Of a stretch of 64,000 nucleotides of DNA, positions 24,649 to 33,217 are shown piece by piece (the first letter of the stretch is position 1; every line of letters starts with the position of its first letter). The translations under genes were made by a program, and so were the position numbers. The DNA is from an uncultured Actinomycetes bacterium. GTDB lineage: Bacteria; Actinomycetota; Acidimicrobiia; Acidimicrobiales; Acidimicrobilacustridaceae. The stretch spans positions 1-64,000 of the forward strand of contig CALEHQ010000041.1 of the NCBI GenBank assembly GCA_937876315.1, in the 5' to 3' direction. The notes below the pieces were generated by a model, which worked only from the letters and a program-made list of their open reading frames with translations, had not been told where the DNA came from and did no database searches.

Positions 24649-24675
24649 TGAGACATTACCGGAGAATCTGTCTCA
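24649..24675. promoter_or_regulatory. Likely TetR operator
   Basis: TGAGACA (24649-24655) and TGTCTCA (24669-24675) form a perfect 7-bp inverted repeat with a 13-nt spacer. It ends 3 nt upstream of the TetR start codon, so bound repressor would block its own operon. Confidence 0.6.
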
Positions 24676-24683
24676 CTGTCGTG

Positions 24684-25502
24684 TCAGACCAGGTGAGTCC
24701 CGTCGGACCCGTCGAGCACCTCGGCATCATCGCCGTCCATCTGCTTTCGCTTGGCATACCGGCGCAAGAGAAGCGGATACACGAGGATCGTGAGGAGCGA
24801 AAACGCGAACCACTGCAATGCGTAACCAAGGTGGGGTCCCTGGGAGAGTTCCGGCAGTGGCACCGGAATCGGCAGATCAATTTGGGCAGGGTCCTGAGCC
24901 CGTAATGAGATGTAGCCCGGGATCATCTGTTCCTCAACTTGCTGAGCAAGACGACCAACATCGAGGCGAGCCAAGATACGAAGCGTTCCGGCCTCAGGAT
25001 CTGTTGGCGATGAAACAAGCCCGTCGGTCTCACGAACCTGCGATTGCCGCAAGAGCCCCTGAACTGTCACGGTCCCCGGTGGTGGAGCAAAGTCGTCCCA
25101 AGGTCCATCTGCGGTGTAGGTGTAAGGCACCCAACCCCGATTGATCGCCACCGCCGTACCATCGGCCTGAACCAATGGCGTCACCACCCAGTACCCCGGC
25201 GCACCTTCGTTTGTCCGATTCGTGACGAGAACTTGAGCCTCCACGAGATACACACCGGTGGCATAGACCGGTTGGTAATCGGCCGCCTGCACCTGCTCGG
25301 TTGTCGCTGCCGGACCTGCAGGCAGGACTACCGAAAGCGGTCGAGGTTGTTGTTCCATCGCATCTGTTACGACGGCATTGGAAGCTTTTCGTTCATCAAG
25401 TCGGTTGAGTTGCCAGAAGCCGAAGTTGATCATCATTCCGACAACAACAAGAACGAAGATGTGCGACAGGATCCAACGGGGTTTGAGCAGGAACCAATAC
25501 AC
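24684..25502 (-). CDS. SURF1 family cytochrome oxidase biogenesis protein
   Basis: Membrane protein of 272 aa with one hydrophobic segment near each end (about 13-30 and 225-245) and a large loop between, the SURF1 layout. The motifs FGFWQLNRLDERKA, INRGWVPY and LGYALQWFAFS are typical. It helps assemble heme a3/CuB in aa3-type oxidase; the oxidase genes are not in this window. The start is a GTG at 25502 with no clear Shine-Dalgarno sequence. A 9-bp hairpin separates it from the acyl-CoA ligase upstream. Its stop lies 38 nt before the TetR start. Confidence 0.88.
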   Translation of the reverse strand: MYWFLLKPRWILSHIFVLVVVGMMINFGFWQLNRLDERKASNAVVTDAMEQQPRPLSVVLPAGPAATTEQVQAADYQPVYATGVYLVEAQVLVTNRTNEGAPGYWVVTPLVQADGTAVAINRGWVPYTYTADGPWDDFAPPPGTVTVQGLLRQSQVRETDGLVSSPTDPEAGTLRILARLDVGRLAQQVEEQMIPGYISLRAQDPAQIDLPIPVPLPELSQGPHLGYALQWFAFSLLTILVYPLLLRRYAKRKQMDGDDAEVLDGSDGTHLV

Positions 25503-25527
25503 GGAAGTAAGGCTAGGCGTGGCGAAC

Positions 25528-25550
25528 TGCGCCCCGGCAATCGGGGCGCA
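25528..25550 (-). terminator. GC-rich hairpin after the acyl-CoA ligase
   Basis: TGCGCCCCG and CGGGGCGCA pair perfectly across the 5-nt loop GCAAT, 15 nt after the acyl-CoA ligase stop. On the minus strand no U-tract follows, so it would act as a hairpin-only terminator. Confidence 0.6.
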
Positions 25551-25565
25551 GCGACCAGCATTTTT

Positions 25566-27194
25566 TCAGGCTGTCGGCAGGACGTAGCCAGCGAATTGGT
25601 CCCGAAGGTCTCGCTTCGAGAACTTTCCCACTGAGGTCTTCGGGATCACGTCGATGAACACCACGTCATCGGGTAACCACCACTTCGCCACTCGACCATC
25701 GAGGAACGCAAGAACCTCTTCACGGGTCAAGGTCTCACCCGGTTTCACCACCACGCAGGCCAATGGGCGCTCGGACCACTTCGGATGCTTCACCGCGATA
25801 ACGGCTGCTTCAGCAACTGCAGGATGCGCCATGATCTCATTCTCGAGTTCTACCGAGGAGATCCATTCGCCACCTGACTTCACAACATCTTTGGTGCGGT
25901 CAACGATGCGCATAAACCCTTCTGCATCGATGGTCGCGACATCGCCGGTCTTCAACCAGCCGTCGGCGGTAAATGACTCGGGCGAACGCGAGTCGTTGTA
26001 GTACTCACTCGCGACCCATGGACCAGTGACTTGAAGTTCACCACTGGTTTCCCCGTCCCACGGAACTTCCTCGCCCGTGACCTGATCAGCGATCCGCGCC
26101 TGAACACCAAGCGCCGGAATACCGATCGAAGCGCGGTAGTCCGCTTGTTCGTCTTCGGATAACGAAAGCATGGTCGACTTGACCTTGGCCACCGACGCCA
26201 GCGGACTGGTTTCGGTCATTCCCCAAGCCTGCAAAATTGGGATGCCGATTTTTTCGCGATACGCCTCGGAGAGATGCTTCGGCACGGCTGAACCGCCGCA
26301 TGGAATTCCCCGAAGGCTTGAAACATCGCGCCCGTCGATTTCGTTGAGAACTCCCATCCAAATCGTCGGCACGCCTGCCGCGACCGTGACGCGCTCGGAC
26401 TCAATGAGATCGACAATCGCTTTCGGTGAAAGGCCCGGACCGGGCATCACCAACTTGGCACCCGAGGCAACACCGATATGCGCAAGACCCCACGCATTGG
26501 CGTGGAACATTGGCACGACCGGGAGGATTGTGTCGCGCTCGCCAACACCCAAACCGTCAGCCATCATTCCCGCCATCGTGTGCAACCAGGTTGAACGATG
26601 GGAATACACGACACCCTTCGGGTTTCCTGTAGTTCCGCTCGTGTAACACATTGATGCCGCTTGATTCTCGTCGGTGATGTTCCACTCAACAGGACTCGCA
26701 GCTGCGAGTAACGCTTCATAATCGTGCAGAAGGCGACCACCGGTATCGGTCGGCAGTTCCCCCATACCGTCATCCATCACAACGATGTGACGAACGGTGG
26801 TGAACGTATCCACCAACGGCCACAAGAGCCCAAGCAGTGACTTGTCGACAAAGATCACTTCGTCTTCCGCGTGATTCACGATGTAGGTGACCTGTTCGGG
26901 GAACAACCGAATGTTCAGGGTGTGCAGCACACGGCCCGAACACGGAGCGGCGAAGTAGAGCTCGAGGTGCCGCGCGGTGTTCCAGGCAAAGGTGGCGACA
27001 CGACCGTCGGCACTAATTCCAAGATCGTCGAGAACTCCACCGAGGCGACGCGTACGCTCGGCCCATTGGCCATAGGACTCCCGCTCGACCCCCACAGCCG
27101 TCGCAGTCACGATTTCTTTCTCAGGAAACAACTTCTCGGCCCGATCAAAGAGATTGGTGAGGACGAGTGGACCGTCCTGCATAAGACCCTTCAT
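25566..27194 (-). CDS. Fatty-acid/acyl-CoA ligase (ANL superfamily)
   Basis: AMP-forming acid-CoA ligase of 542 aa. The P-loop-like motif YTSGTTGNPKGVVYSH is intact. It is followed by PMFHANAWG, the adenylate motif QAWGMTETSP, GWLKTGDVATID, and the C-terminal catalytic lysine in PKTSVGKFSKRDLR. It most resembles medium- to long-chain FadD enzymes; the chain length cannot be read from sequence. The ATG at 27194 has GGGGGAG upstream. It diverges from the DedA-like gene. It may feed beta-oxidation or lipid synthesis. Confidence 0.9.
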   Translation of the reverse strand: MKGLMQDGPLVLTNLFDRAEKLFPEKEIVTATAVGVERESYGQWAERTRRLGGVLDDLGISADGRVATFAWNTARHLELYFAAPCSGRVLHTLNIRLFPEQVTYIVNHAEDEVIFVDKSLLGLLWPLVDTFTTVRHIVVMDDGMGELPTDTGGRLLHDYEALLAAASPVEWNITDENQAASMCYTSGTTGNPKGVVYSHRSTWLHTMAGMMADGLGVGERDTILPVVPMFHANAWGLAHIGVASGAKLVMPGPGLSPKAIVDLIESERVTVAAGVPTIWMGVLNEIDGRDVSSLRGIPCGGSAVPKHLSEAYREKIGIPILQAWGMTETSPLASVAKVKSTMLSLSEDEQADYRASIGIPALGVQARIADQVTGEEVPWDGETSGELQVTGPWVASEYYNDSRSPESFTADGWLKTGDVATIDAEGFMRIVDRTKDVVKSGGEWISSVELENEIMAHPAVAEAAVIAVKHPKWSERPLACVVVKPGETLTREEVLAFLDGRVAKWWLPDDVVFIDVIPKTSVGKFSKRDLRDQFAGYVLPTA

Positions 27195-27229
27195 CGCTGA
27201 CTCCCCCAGTTAAGGCGACCTCACGGCCG

Positions 27230-27251
27230 CGTACCTCGGATGCATGGTACG
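27230..27251. promoter_or_regulatory. Inverted repeat between divergent genes
   Basis: CGTACC (27230-27235) and GGTACG (27246-27251) flank a 10-nt spacer in the 73-nt gap between the acyl-CoA ligase and the DedA-like gene. The 16-nt spacing of the arms would suit a dimeric regulator serving both genes. The arms are short, so this may be chance. Confidence 0.35.
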
Positions 27252-27267
27252 TGAGAGGATCTAGGTC

Positions 27268-27990
27268 GTGTCTGCCGAATCAGCAACCCCCACCGATCCC
27301 CACCGCGGCCGTCACTTACTGACATTCCTCATCGCCCCCATCGTGGCGATGGTCGTCGCCGGATACGTGGCTGATGCCCTGTGGCCCTCACTCGTCAATG
27401 AGAATCCGCTACTCCTCATTTCACTAAGCGCCAAAAATCGTTACCTCGTACTTGTCGTTAACCATGTTGAACCGTGGGCCTATTTCCTCATCGGCTCAAT
27501 TCGGCTGCTCCTCCCCGACCCGTTCTTCTTTGCGATCGGGTGGCTTTTTGGCGCCGCAGCACTTCACTGGATGGAGCGACGAACTCCGACGACCGGTCGT
27601 TACATGCGTGCCGTCGAAGGATGGTTCGGAAAATGGGGTGCACCTCTCGTGGTGTTGTTCCCCAACAACTATGTGTGTCTCGTTGCTGGCGCAGCGAGGA
27701 TGAATCCGATCAAGTTTGCGGCATTGAACATTGTCGGAACCATCGCTCGATTAGTCATGATTCTGTTCGTCGGAGACGTGTTTTCTGGACCGATCGATTC
27801 AATTCTCGCTTTCATCGCGAATTGGCGAATTCCATTGCTCGCCGTTTCCATCTCACTCGTTGCCATTTTCTGGATCAGCGAACTACGGCGTGGGCGAAAA
27901 GAAATCGAAGCGTTCCGCGAACTCGAAGATGCCGCCGACGAGATCGAACTGGGGCATATTCCACGAACAGGCGATACCGACCCTGGCTGA
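27268..27990 (+). CDS. DedA/SNARE-associated-like membrane protein
   Basis: 240-aa membrane protein with about five hydrophobic segments, matching the DedA superfamily (VTT domain) in layout: FAIGWLFGAAALHWMER, a central re-entrant part with LFPNNYVCLVAGAARM, and a C-terminal helix. The usual arginine-containing F-x-R-x3-G motif is replaced by FPNNYVCLVAG, so it is a divergent member. Family members act as lipid or small-molecule flippases. It starts with GTG at 27268 (GAGAGGA upstream). The C-terminal 45 residues are charged and cytoplasmic. It converges with dapB. Confidence 0.7.
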   Translation: MSAESATPTDPHRGRHLLTFLIAPIVAMVVAGYVADALWPSLVNENPLLLISLSAKNRYLVLVVNHVEPWAYFLIGSIRLLLPDPFFFAIGWLFGAAALHWMERRTPTTGRYMRAVEGWFGKWGAPLVVLFPNNYVCLVAGAARMNPIKFAALNIVGTIARLVMILFVGDVFSGPIDSILAFIANWRIPLLAVSISLVAIFWISELRRGRKEIEAFRELEDAADEIELGHIPRTGDTDPG

Positions 27991-28002
27991 TCGGCTCTCG
28001 GT

Positions 28003-28791
28003 TTAGAGGTCGAGCAGCGAGTCGAGTCCGATAGTGACACCGGGTCGATCGGCAACGGCCTTGGTTGCCAGCAAGACACCTGGCATAAAGGAGTCACGGT
28101 CATAGGAATCGTGACGAAGCGTGAGGGTCTGCCCAGTCGTGCCAAGCAGTACCTCTTGGTGGGCAACCATCCCACGCAAACGCAGTGAATGAACACGGAT
28201 ATCGGCAGGACCTTTGCCCCCGCGCGCACCAGCAAGGATTTCTGTCGTGGTCGGGTCAGCAGCCCACTCCGCCGAGGCTTCGGCCATTCTCTCGGCAGTG
28301 AGCATTGCCGTGCCCGAAGGAGCATCGATTTTTGCGTCGTGATGCAACTCAATAATTTCCCCTGTCTCGAAGAACGGTGCGGCCAGTTCCGCGAATCGCA
28401 TCATAAGAACGGCACCGATCGCGAAGTTCGGCGCGATCACACAGTTTGAATTGGTGAACTGATCACGAAATGACTGAAGATCAGCATCGGAAAAGCCGGT
28501 CGTTCCTGTGACGGCGTTGATGCCGTGCTCGGCAAGCCACAAAAGATTGGTGCGAGCGGCTTCGAGATGTGTGAAATCGATGACCACGTCGACCTTGGCG
28601 TCGAGAAATGCTTGACCGTCGGCAGAGACCTGGAACGGACGATCGCAGCCGGTGACTTGACGCATATCGAGACCGGCATGATGGGGGTCGACTGCAGCAA
28701 CAAGTTCTAATGCCGGATCGCCATCGATCGCACGGCACACCGTGCTTCCCATTCGTCCACCAGCACCAAAGACTCCAACGCGCAAGGTCAT
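28003..28791 (-). CDS. dapB: 4-hydroxy-tetrahydrodipicolinate reductase
   Basis: NAD(P)H-dependent reductase acting after DapA. The product is 262 aa. The Rossmann motif GVFGAGGRMGS, the GTTGF loop, and the catalytic ELHHDAKIDAPSGTA segment are all present. The ATG at 28791 begins 9 nt after the M16 peptidase stop, so it belongs to the rpsO-pnp-M16-dapB run, an order known from mycobacteria and other actinobacteria. Confidence 0.96.
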   Translation of the reverse strand: MTLRVGVFGAGGRMGSTVCRAIDGDPALELVAAVDPHHAGLDMRQVTGCDRPFQVSADGQAFLDAKVDVVIDFTHLEAARTNLLWLAEHGINAVTGTTGFSDADLQSFRDQFTNSNCVIAPNFAIGAVLMMRFAELAAPFFETGEIIELHHDAKIDAPSGTAMLTAERMAEASAEWAADPTTTEILAGARGGKGPADIRVHSLRLRGMVAHQEVLLGTTGQTLTLRHDSYDRDSFMPGVLLATKAVADRPGVTIGLDSLLDL

Positions 28792-28800
28792 GGGTTGAAA

Positions 28801-30075
28801 CTAGCCGCAGGTGAAGCGTTCGAGTGCAGCAGATCCCTCGCCCAATGGGCCAACCGCCGAGACTGCACGTGGAGAGCCAAGGACACGGCGGATTACCGAA
28901 TGCACTTCTTCGGTCGTCACGGCTCGGATTCGGCGCACATGTTCATCGATTGACGTGATGTCATTGCGAGTTACGAGGCCCGTACCAAGGCGGGCCATGC
29001 GAGAGCCGCTGTCTTCAAGCCCCAGCAACATCGAACCTTCGAGATACCCAAGCGCAATCGCATGCTCTTCATCGGTAATGCCATCGGCAAGGAAGGTTGC
29101 AAGGACGTCATCGGTGACGGCGAGTAGTTCCTCGAGTCGAGCCAACGCTGTGCCGGCATAAACGATGAGTGAACCAGCATCGGAATACGAAGACGGCGAT
29201 GAAAAGACCGAGTAGGCCAAGCCACGAGATTCACGAATCTCTTGAAAGAGTCGGCTCGACATACCCCCACCCAGAACATGATTGGCGACCCACATTGCAT
29301 AACGATCTTCGTCAGCGAGGGGTAACCCTCGCCATCCGATTGCAACGTGGACCTGTTCGATAGGGCGATCAATCTGCACGAGCGACTGCAGGTGGGCCTC
29401 GGGGGCATTCCGTGAAGGAGCGACACCCAATTCGGTTCCGGCAAACAACGGGCCAAGCGCATCAACAACTTGCTGATGTTCAAGCGCCCCGGCTGCAGCG
29501 ACGACCAGGTTTGACGGGCGGTACCACTGCGCATGGAATGACGCGACCTCGTCACGCGTCATCGCCGCAACAGTGTCATGGTCGCCGAGAGTTTCGCGAC
29601 CGAGCGGGTGATCGGGATAGAGACTTTCGTAGAGAGCGGTAAGAACCAGGTCGTCAGGGGTGTCCTCACTCATGAGGAGTTCTTCGATGATGACCTCGCG
29701 TTCAGCATCGAGTTCGGCAAGACGAAACGCTGGCTCGCTCACAACGTCGGCGAGCAGTTCCACCCCGGCCTGAAGTTCACTTACTGGAAGGCGAAGGTAG
29801 TACGCAGTGTGCTCGCGACTTGTGTAGGCGTTCATTTCGCCGCCGACAGCATCGACTGCTGTGGCTATCGATCGGGCAGTTCGTTGTTCGGTGCCCTTGA
29901 ACAACAAGTGCTCAAGGAAGTGTGATGCGCCAGCAATAGGCGCAGGTTCGTCGCGTGAACCAACGGTGAACCACATACCAACCGAGACGGAACGGGCCTC
30001 GGGCATGCGTTCAGTAATGACACGCACACCCGAGGCCAGCTCGGTTCGTTCGATATCCGCGTCGTTCACCGACAC
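28801..30075 (-). CDS. M16 family zinc metallopeptidase (processing-peptidase-like)
   Basis: Pitrilysin-family protease, 424 aa if started at GTG 30075 (GTG 30069 is equally possible). The inverted zinc motif HFLEH (about residues 52-56) and the third ligand in AEREVIIEELLMSED are intact, so this is the active type of half-subunit. A second, inactive M16 fold follows. The start lies inside the last codons of pnp's neighbourhood, 13 nt beyond its stop, with no visible Shine-Dalgarno sequence; translation is probably coupled. It corresponds to PepR-type genes that follow gpsI/pnp in mycobacteria. The substrate is unknown. Confidence 0.88.
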   Translation of the reverse strand: MSVNDADIERTELASGVRVITERMPEARSVSVGMWFTVGSRDEPAPIAGASHFLEHLLFKGTEQRTARSIATAVDAVGGEMNAYTSREHTAYYLRLPVSELQAGVELLADVVSEPAFRLAELDAEREVIIEELLMSEDTPDDLVLTALYESLYPDHPLGRETLGDHDTVAAMTRDEVASFHAQWYRPSNLVVAAAGALEHQQVVDALGPLFAGTELGVAPSRNAPEAHLQSLVQIDRPIEQVHVAIGWRGLPLADEDRYAMWVANHVLGGGMSSRLFQEIRESRGLAYSVFSSPSSYSDAGSLIVYAGTALARLEELLAVTDDVLATFLADGITDEEHAIALGYLEGSMLLGLEDSGSRMARLGTGLVTRNDITSIDEHVRRIRAVTTEEVHSVIRRVLGSPRAVSAVGPLGEGSAALERFTCG

Positions 30076-30088
30076 GGCGGAAACGGAC

Positions 30089-32497
30089 TCAGCGGCGACG
30101 GTTGCCGCCTCGACGTCCACCGTTGCGACGATCGCCGCCGCCACGGTTTTCACTGGCGGGACCAAGGTCACCCAGTTCCGAACTGATTTCTGCGTCGAAG
30201 GCATCCTCGAACGAGACGTACTCGCGCTCGGCGCCATCGGTTGCTTCGGCTACGGCAGCCGGAGCAGCCGCGGACTCACGAGGTGCGCTTTCGGTTTCCG
30301 TCGCGTCGCCTTCAGAGGCTTCTGCCACCGGGGTGCTCGCCATCGAGAGGGACACCTTGCCGTTGGGATCGACATCGTCAACGCGCACTTCAACCGCGTC
30401 ACCAAGGTCGAGGACGTCTTCAACCTTGTCGATGCGCTTGCCGCCACCGATCTTGGAGATGTGAAGAAGACCATCGCGACCCGGCAGGATGTTCACGAAC
30501 GCACCGAACTTGGTGACGTTCACAACGCGGCCCTGGTACACCTGGCCAACTTCGGCGGTCGGCGGGTTGAGGATGAGACGGATCTGACGCTCGGCCTCGG
30601 CCACAGCACCACCGTCGGTGGAACCGATGCTTACGCGACCAACAGAGCCATCGTCGTCGACGCTGATGTCGGCGCCGGTCTCCTGCTGGATGGCGTTGAT
30701 GACCTTGCCCTTGGGACCAATGACTTCACCGATCTTGTCCATCGGGATTTCGAAGCTGATGATCTTCGGCGCAGTTTCGCCAACTTCATCGCGAGGCTTG
30801 GCGATTGCGCCAGCCATAACTTCGAGGATGGCGAGACGAGCTTCCTTGGCCTGCTGCAATGCCTGAGCAAGAACGTCGGCAGGGATGCCTTCGATCTTGG
30901 TGTCGAGCTGCAATGCAGTGACGAACTCAGACGTGCCGGCAACCTTGAAGTCCATGTCGCCGAATGCATCTTCAGCGCCGAGGATGTCAGTCAGGGTCGT
31001 GTACTTACCATCGGCAAACACGAGGCCCATTGCGATGCCAGCAACTGGTGCACGCAGCGGAACGCCGGCGTCCATCATCGAAAGTGTTGAACCACACACC
31101 GAACCCATCGAGGTCGATCCGTTTGATGAGAGAACGTCAGACACGGTACGAATCGTGTAGGCAAACTCTTCGGGCGTGGGAAGCACGGGAACGAGTGCAC
31201 GCTCAGCGAGCATGCCGTGTCCGATTTCGCGGCGCTTTGGTCCACGCATGAAACCGGTTTCACCAGTGGAGTAAGGCGGAAAGTTGTAATGGTGCATGTA
31301 ACGCTTGCGAGTGACATCGCCAAGCGCGTCGATCATTTGCTCCATGCGAGGCATACCAAGCGTGGTGACATTGAGAACCTGGGTTTCGCCACGCTGGAAG
31401 AGACCCGAACCATGCACTGACGGAAGGACGCCGACCTCAGAAGAGAGCGCACGAATGTCCTTCGGGCCACGACCATCGATACGAGCACCTTCGTTCACGA
31501 TGCGTGAACGAACAACAGCCTTGGTGACCGAGCGGAACGCAGCCTTAAGCTGCTTGTCGGCACCATCGACGTCGGCAAACTGCGGAGCAAGTTCAGCAAC
31601 AAGCTGATCGCGAAGCGCTGCTTCGGCTTCAAGACGAGCGGTCTTGTCAGAAATGACCTGCGTCGCAAGGATCTGCTCGCGCTTGGCCTGCATGGCGGTA
31701 AGAACTTCTGGCGTGTAGTCAGAAGTGACCGAGTAAGGCATCGGAGACTTGCTGCCAACCTTGGCAACAAGTTCGTTCTGCGCAGCGATCGACTGAAGGA
31801 TGTACTGCTTCGAGGCTTCAAGCCCACGAGCAAGTTCCGCTTCGTCAACCTTGGGGGCGCCGTCCTGCATCGCAGGCCACTGTGCTTCGGTGCCACCGGC
31901 TTCGACCATGGAGATTGCAACGTCGTTGCCATTGAGCGCGCGACCAGCGACAACGATTTCAAACTGGCTTTCCGAACCCTCTTCGTAGGTGGGGTGCGGG
32001 ATCCACTGGCCATCAGCGGTAAACGCAAGACGAACGGCGCCAATGGGACCGTCGAATGGGATACCGGAAAGGCTGAGTGCCGCAGATGCGCCATTGATGG
32101 CGATGACGTCGTGCGGATTGACGAGATCGGCAGCAAGCACGGTGCCAACAACATGCACCTCGTTACGGAAGCCGTCGGGGAAGCACGGACGCAACGGGCG
32201 GTCCATAAGACGGCAAGTGAGGATGGCCTGGTCGGAAGACTTGCCTTCACGACGGAAGAACGAACCGGGGATGCGACCCGCCGCATACATGCGCTCTTCA
32301 ATATCGACGGTGAGCGGGAAGAAGTCGGCACCTTCACGTGCACTCTTTGCCGCTGTCGCAGTGACGAGCATGACAGTGTCGCCAACGCGAACGGTCACTG
32401 CACCGTCAGCCTGACCGGCAAGTTTGCCGGCAGAAAAGGTAATGGTCTTGTCGGCATCGCCGGGAATGGCAGCGTCGACGGAAATGGCATCAGCCAC
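30089..32497 (-). CDS. pnp: Polynucleotide phosphorylase
   Basis: Phosphorolytic 3'-5' exoribonuclease and RNA tailing enzyme. The product is 802 aa, longer than the usual 700-750. It has two RNase PH domains (about 1-240 and 320-560), a KH domain (EVIGPKGKVINAIQQETG) and an S1 domain (GQVYQGRVVNVTKFGAFV). An extra tail of about 80 residues ends in an Arg/Gly stretch (NGGRRGGNRRR). The start is GTG at 32497 with a strong AAAGGAGA site. The spacer upstream carries nested stem-loops that could serve autoregulation, as the pnp leader does in E. coli. Confidence 0.97.
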   Translation of the reverse strand: MADAISVDAAIPGDADKTITFSAGKLAGQADGAVTVRVGDTVMLVTATAAKSAREGADFFPLTVDIEERMYAAGRIPGSFFRREGKSSDQAILTCRLMDRPLRPCFPDGFRNEVHVVGTVLAADLVNPHDVIAINGASAALSLSGIPFDGPIGAVRLAFTADGQWIPHPTYEEGSESQFEIVVAGRALNGNDVAISMVEAGGTEAQWPAMQDGAPKVDEAELARGLEASKQYILQSIAAQNELVAKVGSKSPMPYSVTSDYTPEVLTAMQAKREQILATQVISDKTARLEAEAALRDQLVAELAPQFADVDGADKQLKAAFRSVTKAVVRSRIVNEGARIDGRGPKDIRALSSEVGVLPSVHGSGLFQRGETQVLNVTTLGMPRMEQMIDALGDVTRKRYMHHYNFPPYSTGETGFMRGPKRREIGHGMLAERALVPVLPTPEEFAYTIRTVSDVLSSNGSTSMGSVCGSTLSMMDAGVPLRAPVAGIAMGLVFADGKYTTLTDILGAEDAFGDMDFKVAGTSEFVTALQLDTKIEGIPADVLAQALQQAKEARLAILEVMAGAIAKPRDEVGETAPKIISFEIPMDKIGEVIGPKGKVINAIQQETGADISVDDDGSVGRVSIGSTDGGAVAEAERQIRLILNPPTAEVGQVYQGRVVNVTKFGAFVNILPGRDGLLHISKIGGGKRIDKVEDVLDLGDAVEVRVDDVDPNGKVSLSMASTPVAEASEGDATETESAPRESAAAPAAVAEATDGAEREYVSFEDAFDAEISSELGDLGPASENRGGGDRRNGGRRGGNRRR

Positions 32498-32529
32498 GTG
32501 TGTCTCCTTTGTGAGACGGACATTGGTCC

Positions 32530-32610
32530 GTCAGTTGGAGGCGACCCCGTAACCAGTTCCCAGAGGTGAACATCGGAGCAGTGATCCGATACTCACCTCC
32601 GGCAACTGAC
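32530..32610 (-). promoter_or_regulatory. Nested stem-loop in the pnp leader
   Basis: Three nested pairings share one axis: GTCAGTTG (32530-32537) with CAACTGAC (32603-32610), GAGGTGA (32563-32569) with TCACCTC (32593-32599), and ATCGGA (32572-32577) with TCCGAT (32585-32590). The two inner stems are separated by a symmetric 2-nt internal loop. The structure begins 32 nt upstream of the pnp start codon. A double-stranded leader trimmed by RNase and then by PNPase is the E. coli model of autoregulation; applying it here is inference. Confidence 0.6.
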
Positions 32611-32629
32611 AACGCAGTATCGCCGGGGA

Positions 32630-32651
32630 GCTGTTCCCAGACAGGAACAGC
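32630..32651 (-). promoter_or_regulatory. Second hairpin in the rpsO-pnp spacer
   Basis: GCTGTTCC pairs with GGAACAGC across a 6-nt loop. It lies between the rpsO hairpin (32654-32678) and the pnp leader stem-loop and abuts the former. It may be a processing site. Confidence 0.5.
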
Positions 32652-32653
32652 GA

Positions 32654-32678
32654 GGGGACGACCACGATGGTCGTCCCC
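32654..32678 (-). terminator. Hairpin after rpsO
   Basis: GGGGACGACCA pairs perfectly with TGGTCGTCCCC across a 3-nt loop, 10 nt after the rpsO stop. No U-tract follows, so it may be a partial terminator or a 3'-end stabiliser that separates rpsO from pnp. Confidence 0.7.
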
Positions 32679-32688
32679 CGGTTCGCAA

Positions 32689-32967
32689 CTATCGGCGCAA
32701 GCCGAGTTTTGCGATGATCGAGCGGTAACGCTCGACGTCGTTTTTCTTGACGTAATCGAGCAGGCGGCGACGACGACCAACGAGCATGAGAAGTCCACGA
32801 CGGCTGTGGTGATCCTTCTTATGTGACTTGAGGTGCTCAGTCAGGTGAGTGATGCGGTCGGTCAGTAGTGCGATCTGAACTTCGGGCGACCCAGTGTCGG
32901 TAGGGTGCGTCCGGTGTTCGGCGATCGTGCCAGCCTTCGGCGGAAGGTTTGCGGGTTCAGCAGACAT
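32689..32967 (-). CDS. rpsO: 30S ribosomal protein S15
   Basis: Binds 16S rRNA at the three-way junction in the platform. The product is 92 aa. The motifs [24 protein letters not shown] (in part) and [19 protein letters not shown] are diagnostic. I start at ATG 32967 ([10 protein letters not shown]); the track of upstream codons has no homology. Its promoter must lie in 32968-33217, shared with the divergent sulfotransferase. It is followed by a hairpin and the pnp leader. Confidence 0.96.
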   Translation of the reverse strand: MSAEPANLPPKAGTIAEHRTHPTDTGSPEVQIALLTDRITHLTEHLKSHKKDHHSRRGLLMLVGRRRRLLDYVKKNDVERYRSIIAKLGLRR

Positions 32968-33186
32968 GCAAGTTCTTTCTGGTGGGTTTTGGACCCGGCT
33001 CCGTGATCCGCTGGAACGTGTTCCTGGCGCAATCGGGAGGGGCTTCACGGCTCACAGGGTGTGAACCGACCCGTGTACGGTACCAGCGAGGGCGTTCGCG
33101 CCCACATTCGGCATTTCGCCCGCCGCTGGCCGGTTTGGCGAGATTCCTTTCACCCCTAAGGATTTTCGGCCCTACGATGCGGGTTC

Positions 33187-33204
33187 GCTCGTCGGGGGAC
33201 GAGC
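33187..33204 (+). promoter_or_regulatory. Hairpin just ahead of the sulfotransferase RBS
   Basis: GCTCGTC pairs with GACGAGC across a GGGG loop, ending 4 nt before the AAAGGGGA ribosome-binding site. It could tune translation of the sulfotransferase. The rest of the 250-nt gap 32968-33217 shows nothing else I can name. Confidence 0.4.
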
Positions 33205-33217
33205 CCAAAGGGGAACC

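Noticed and set aside
29861-31090. 409-aa plus-strand frame
   Set aside because: Antisense of pnp and the M16 peptidase; high Asp/Val content is typical of such shadows.
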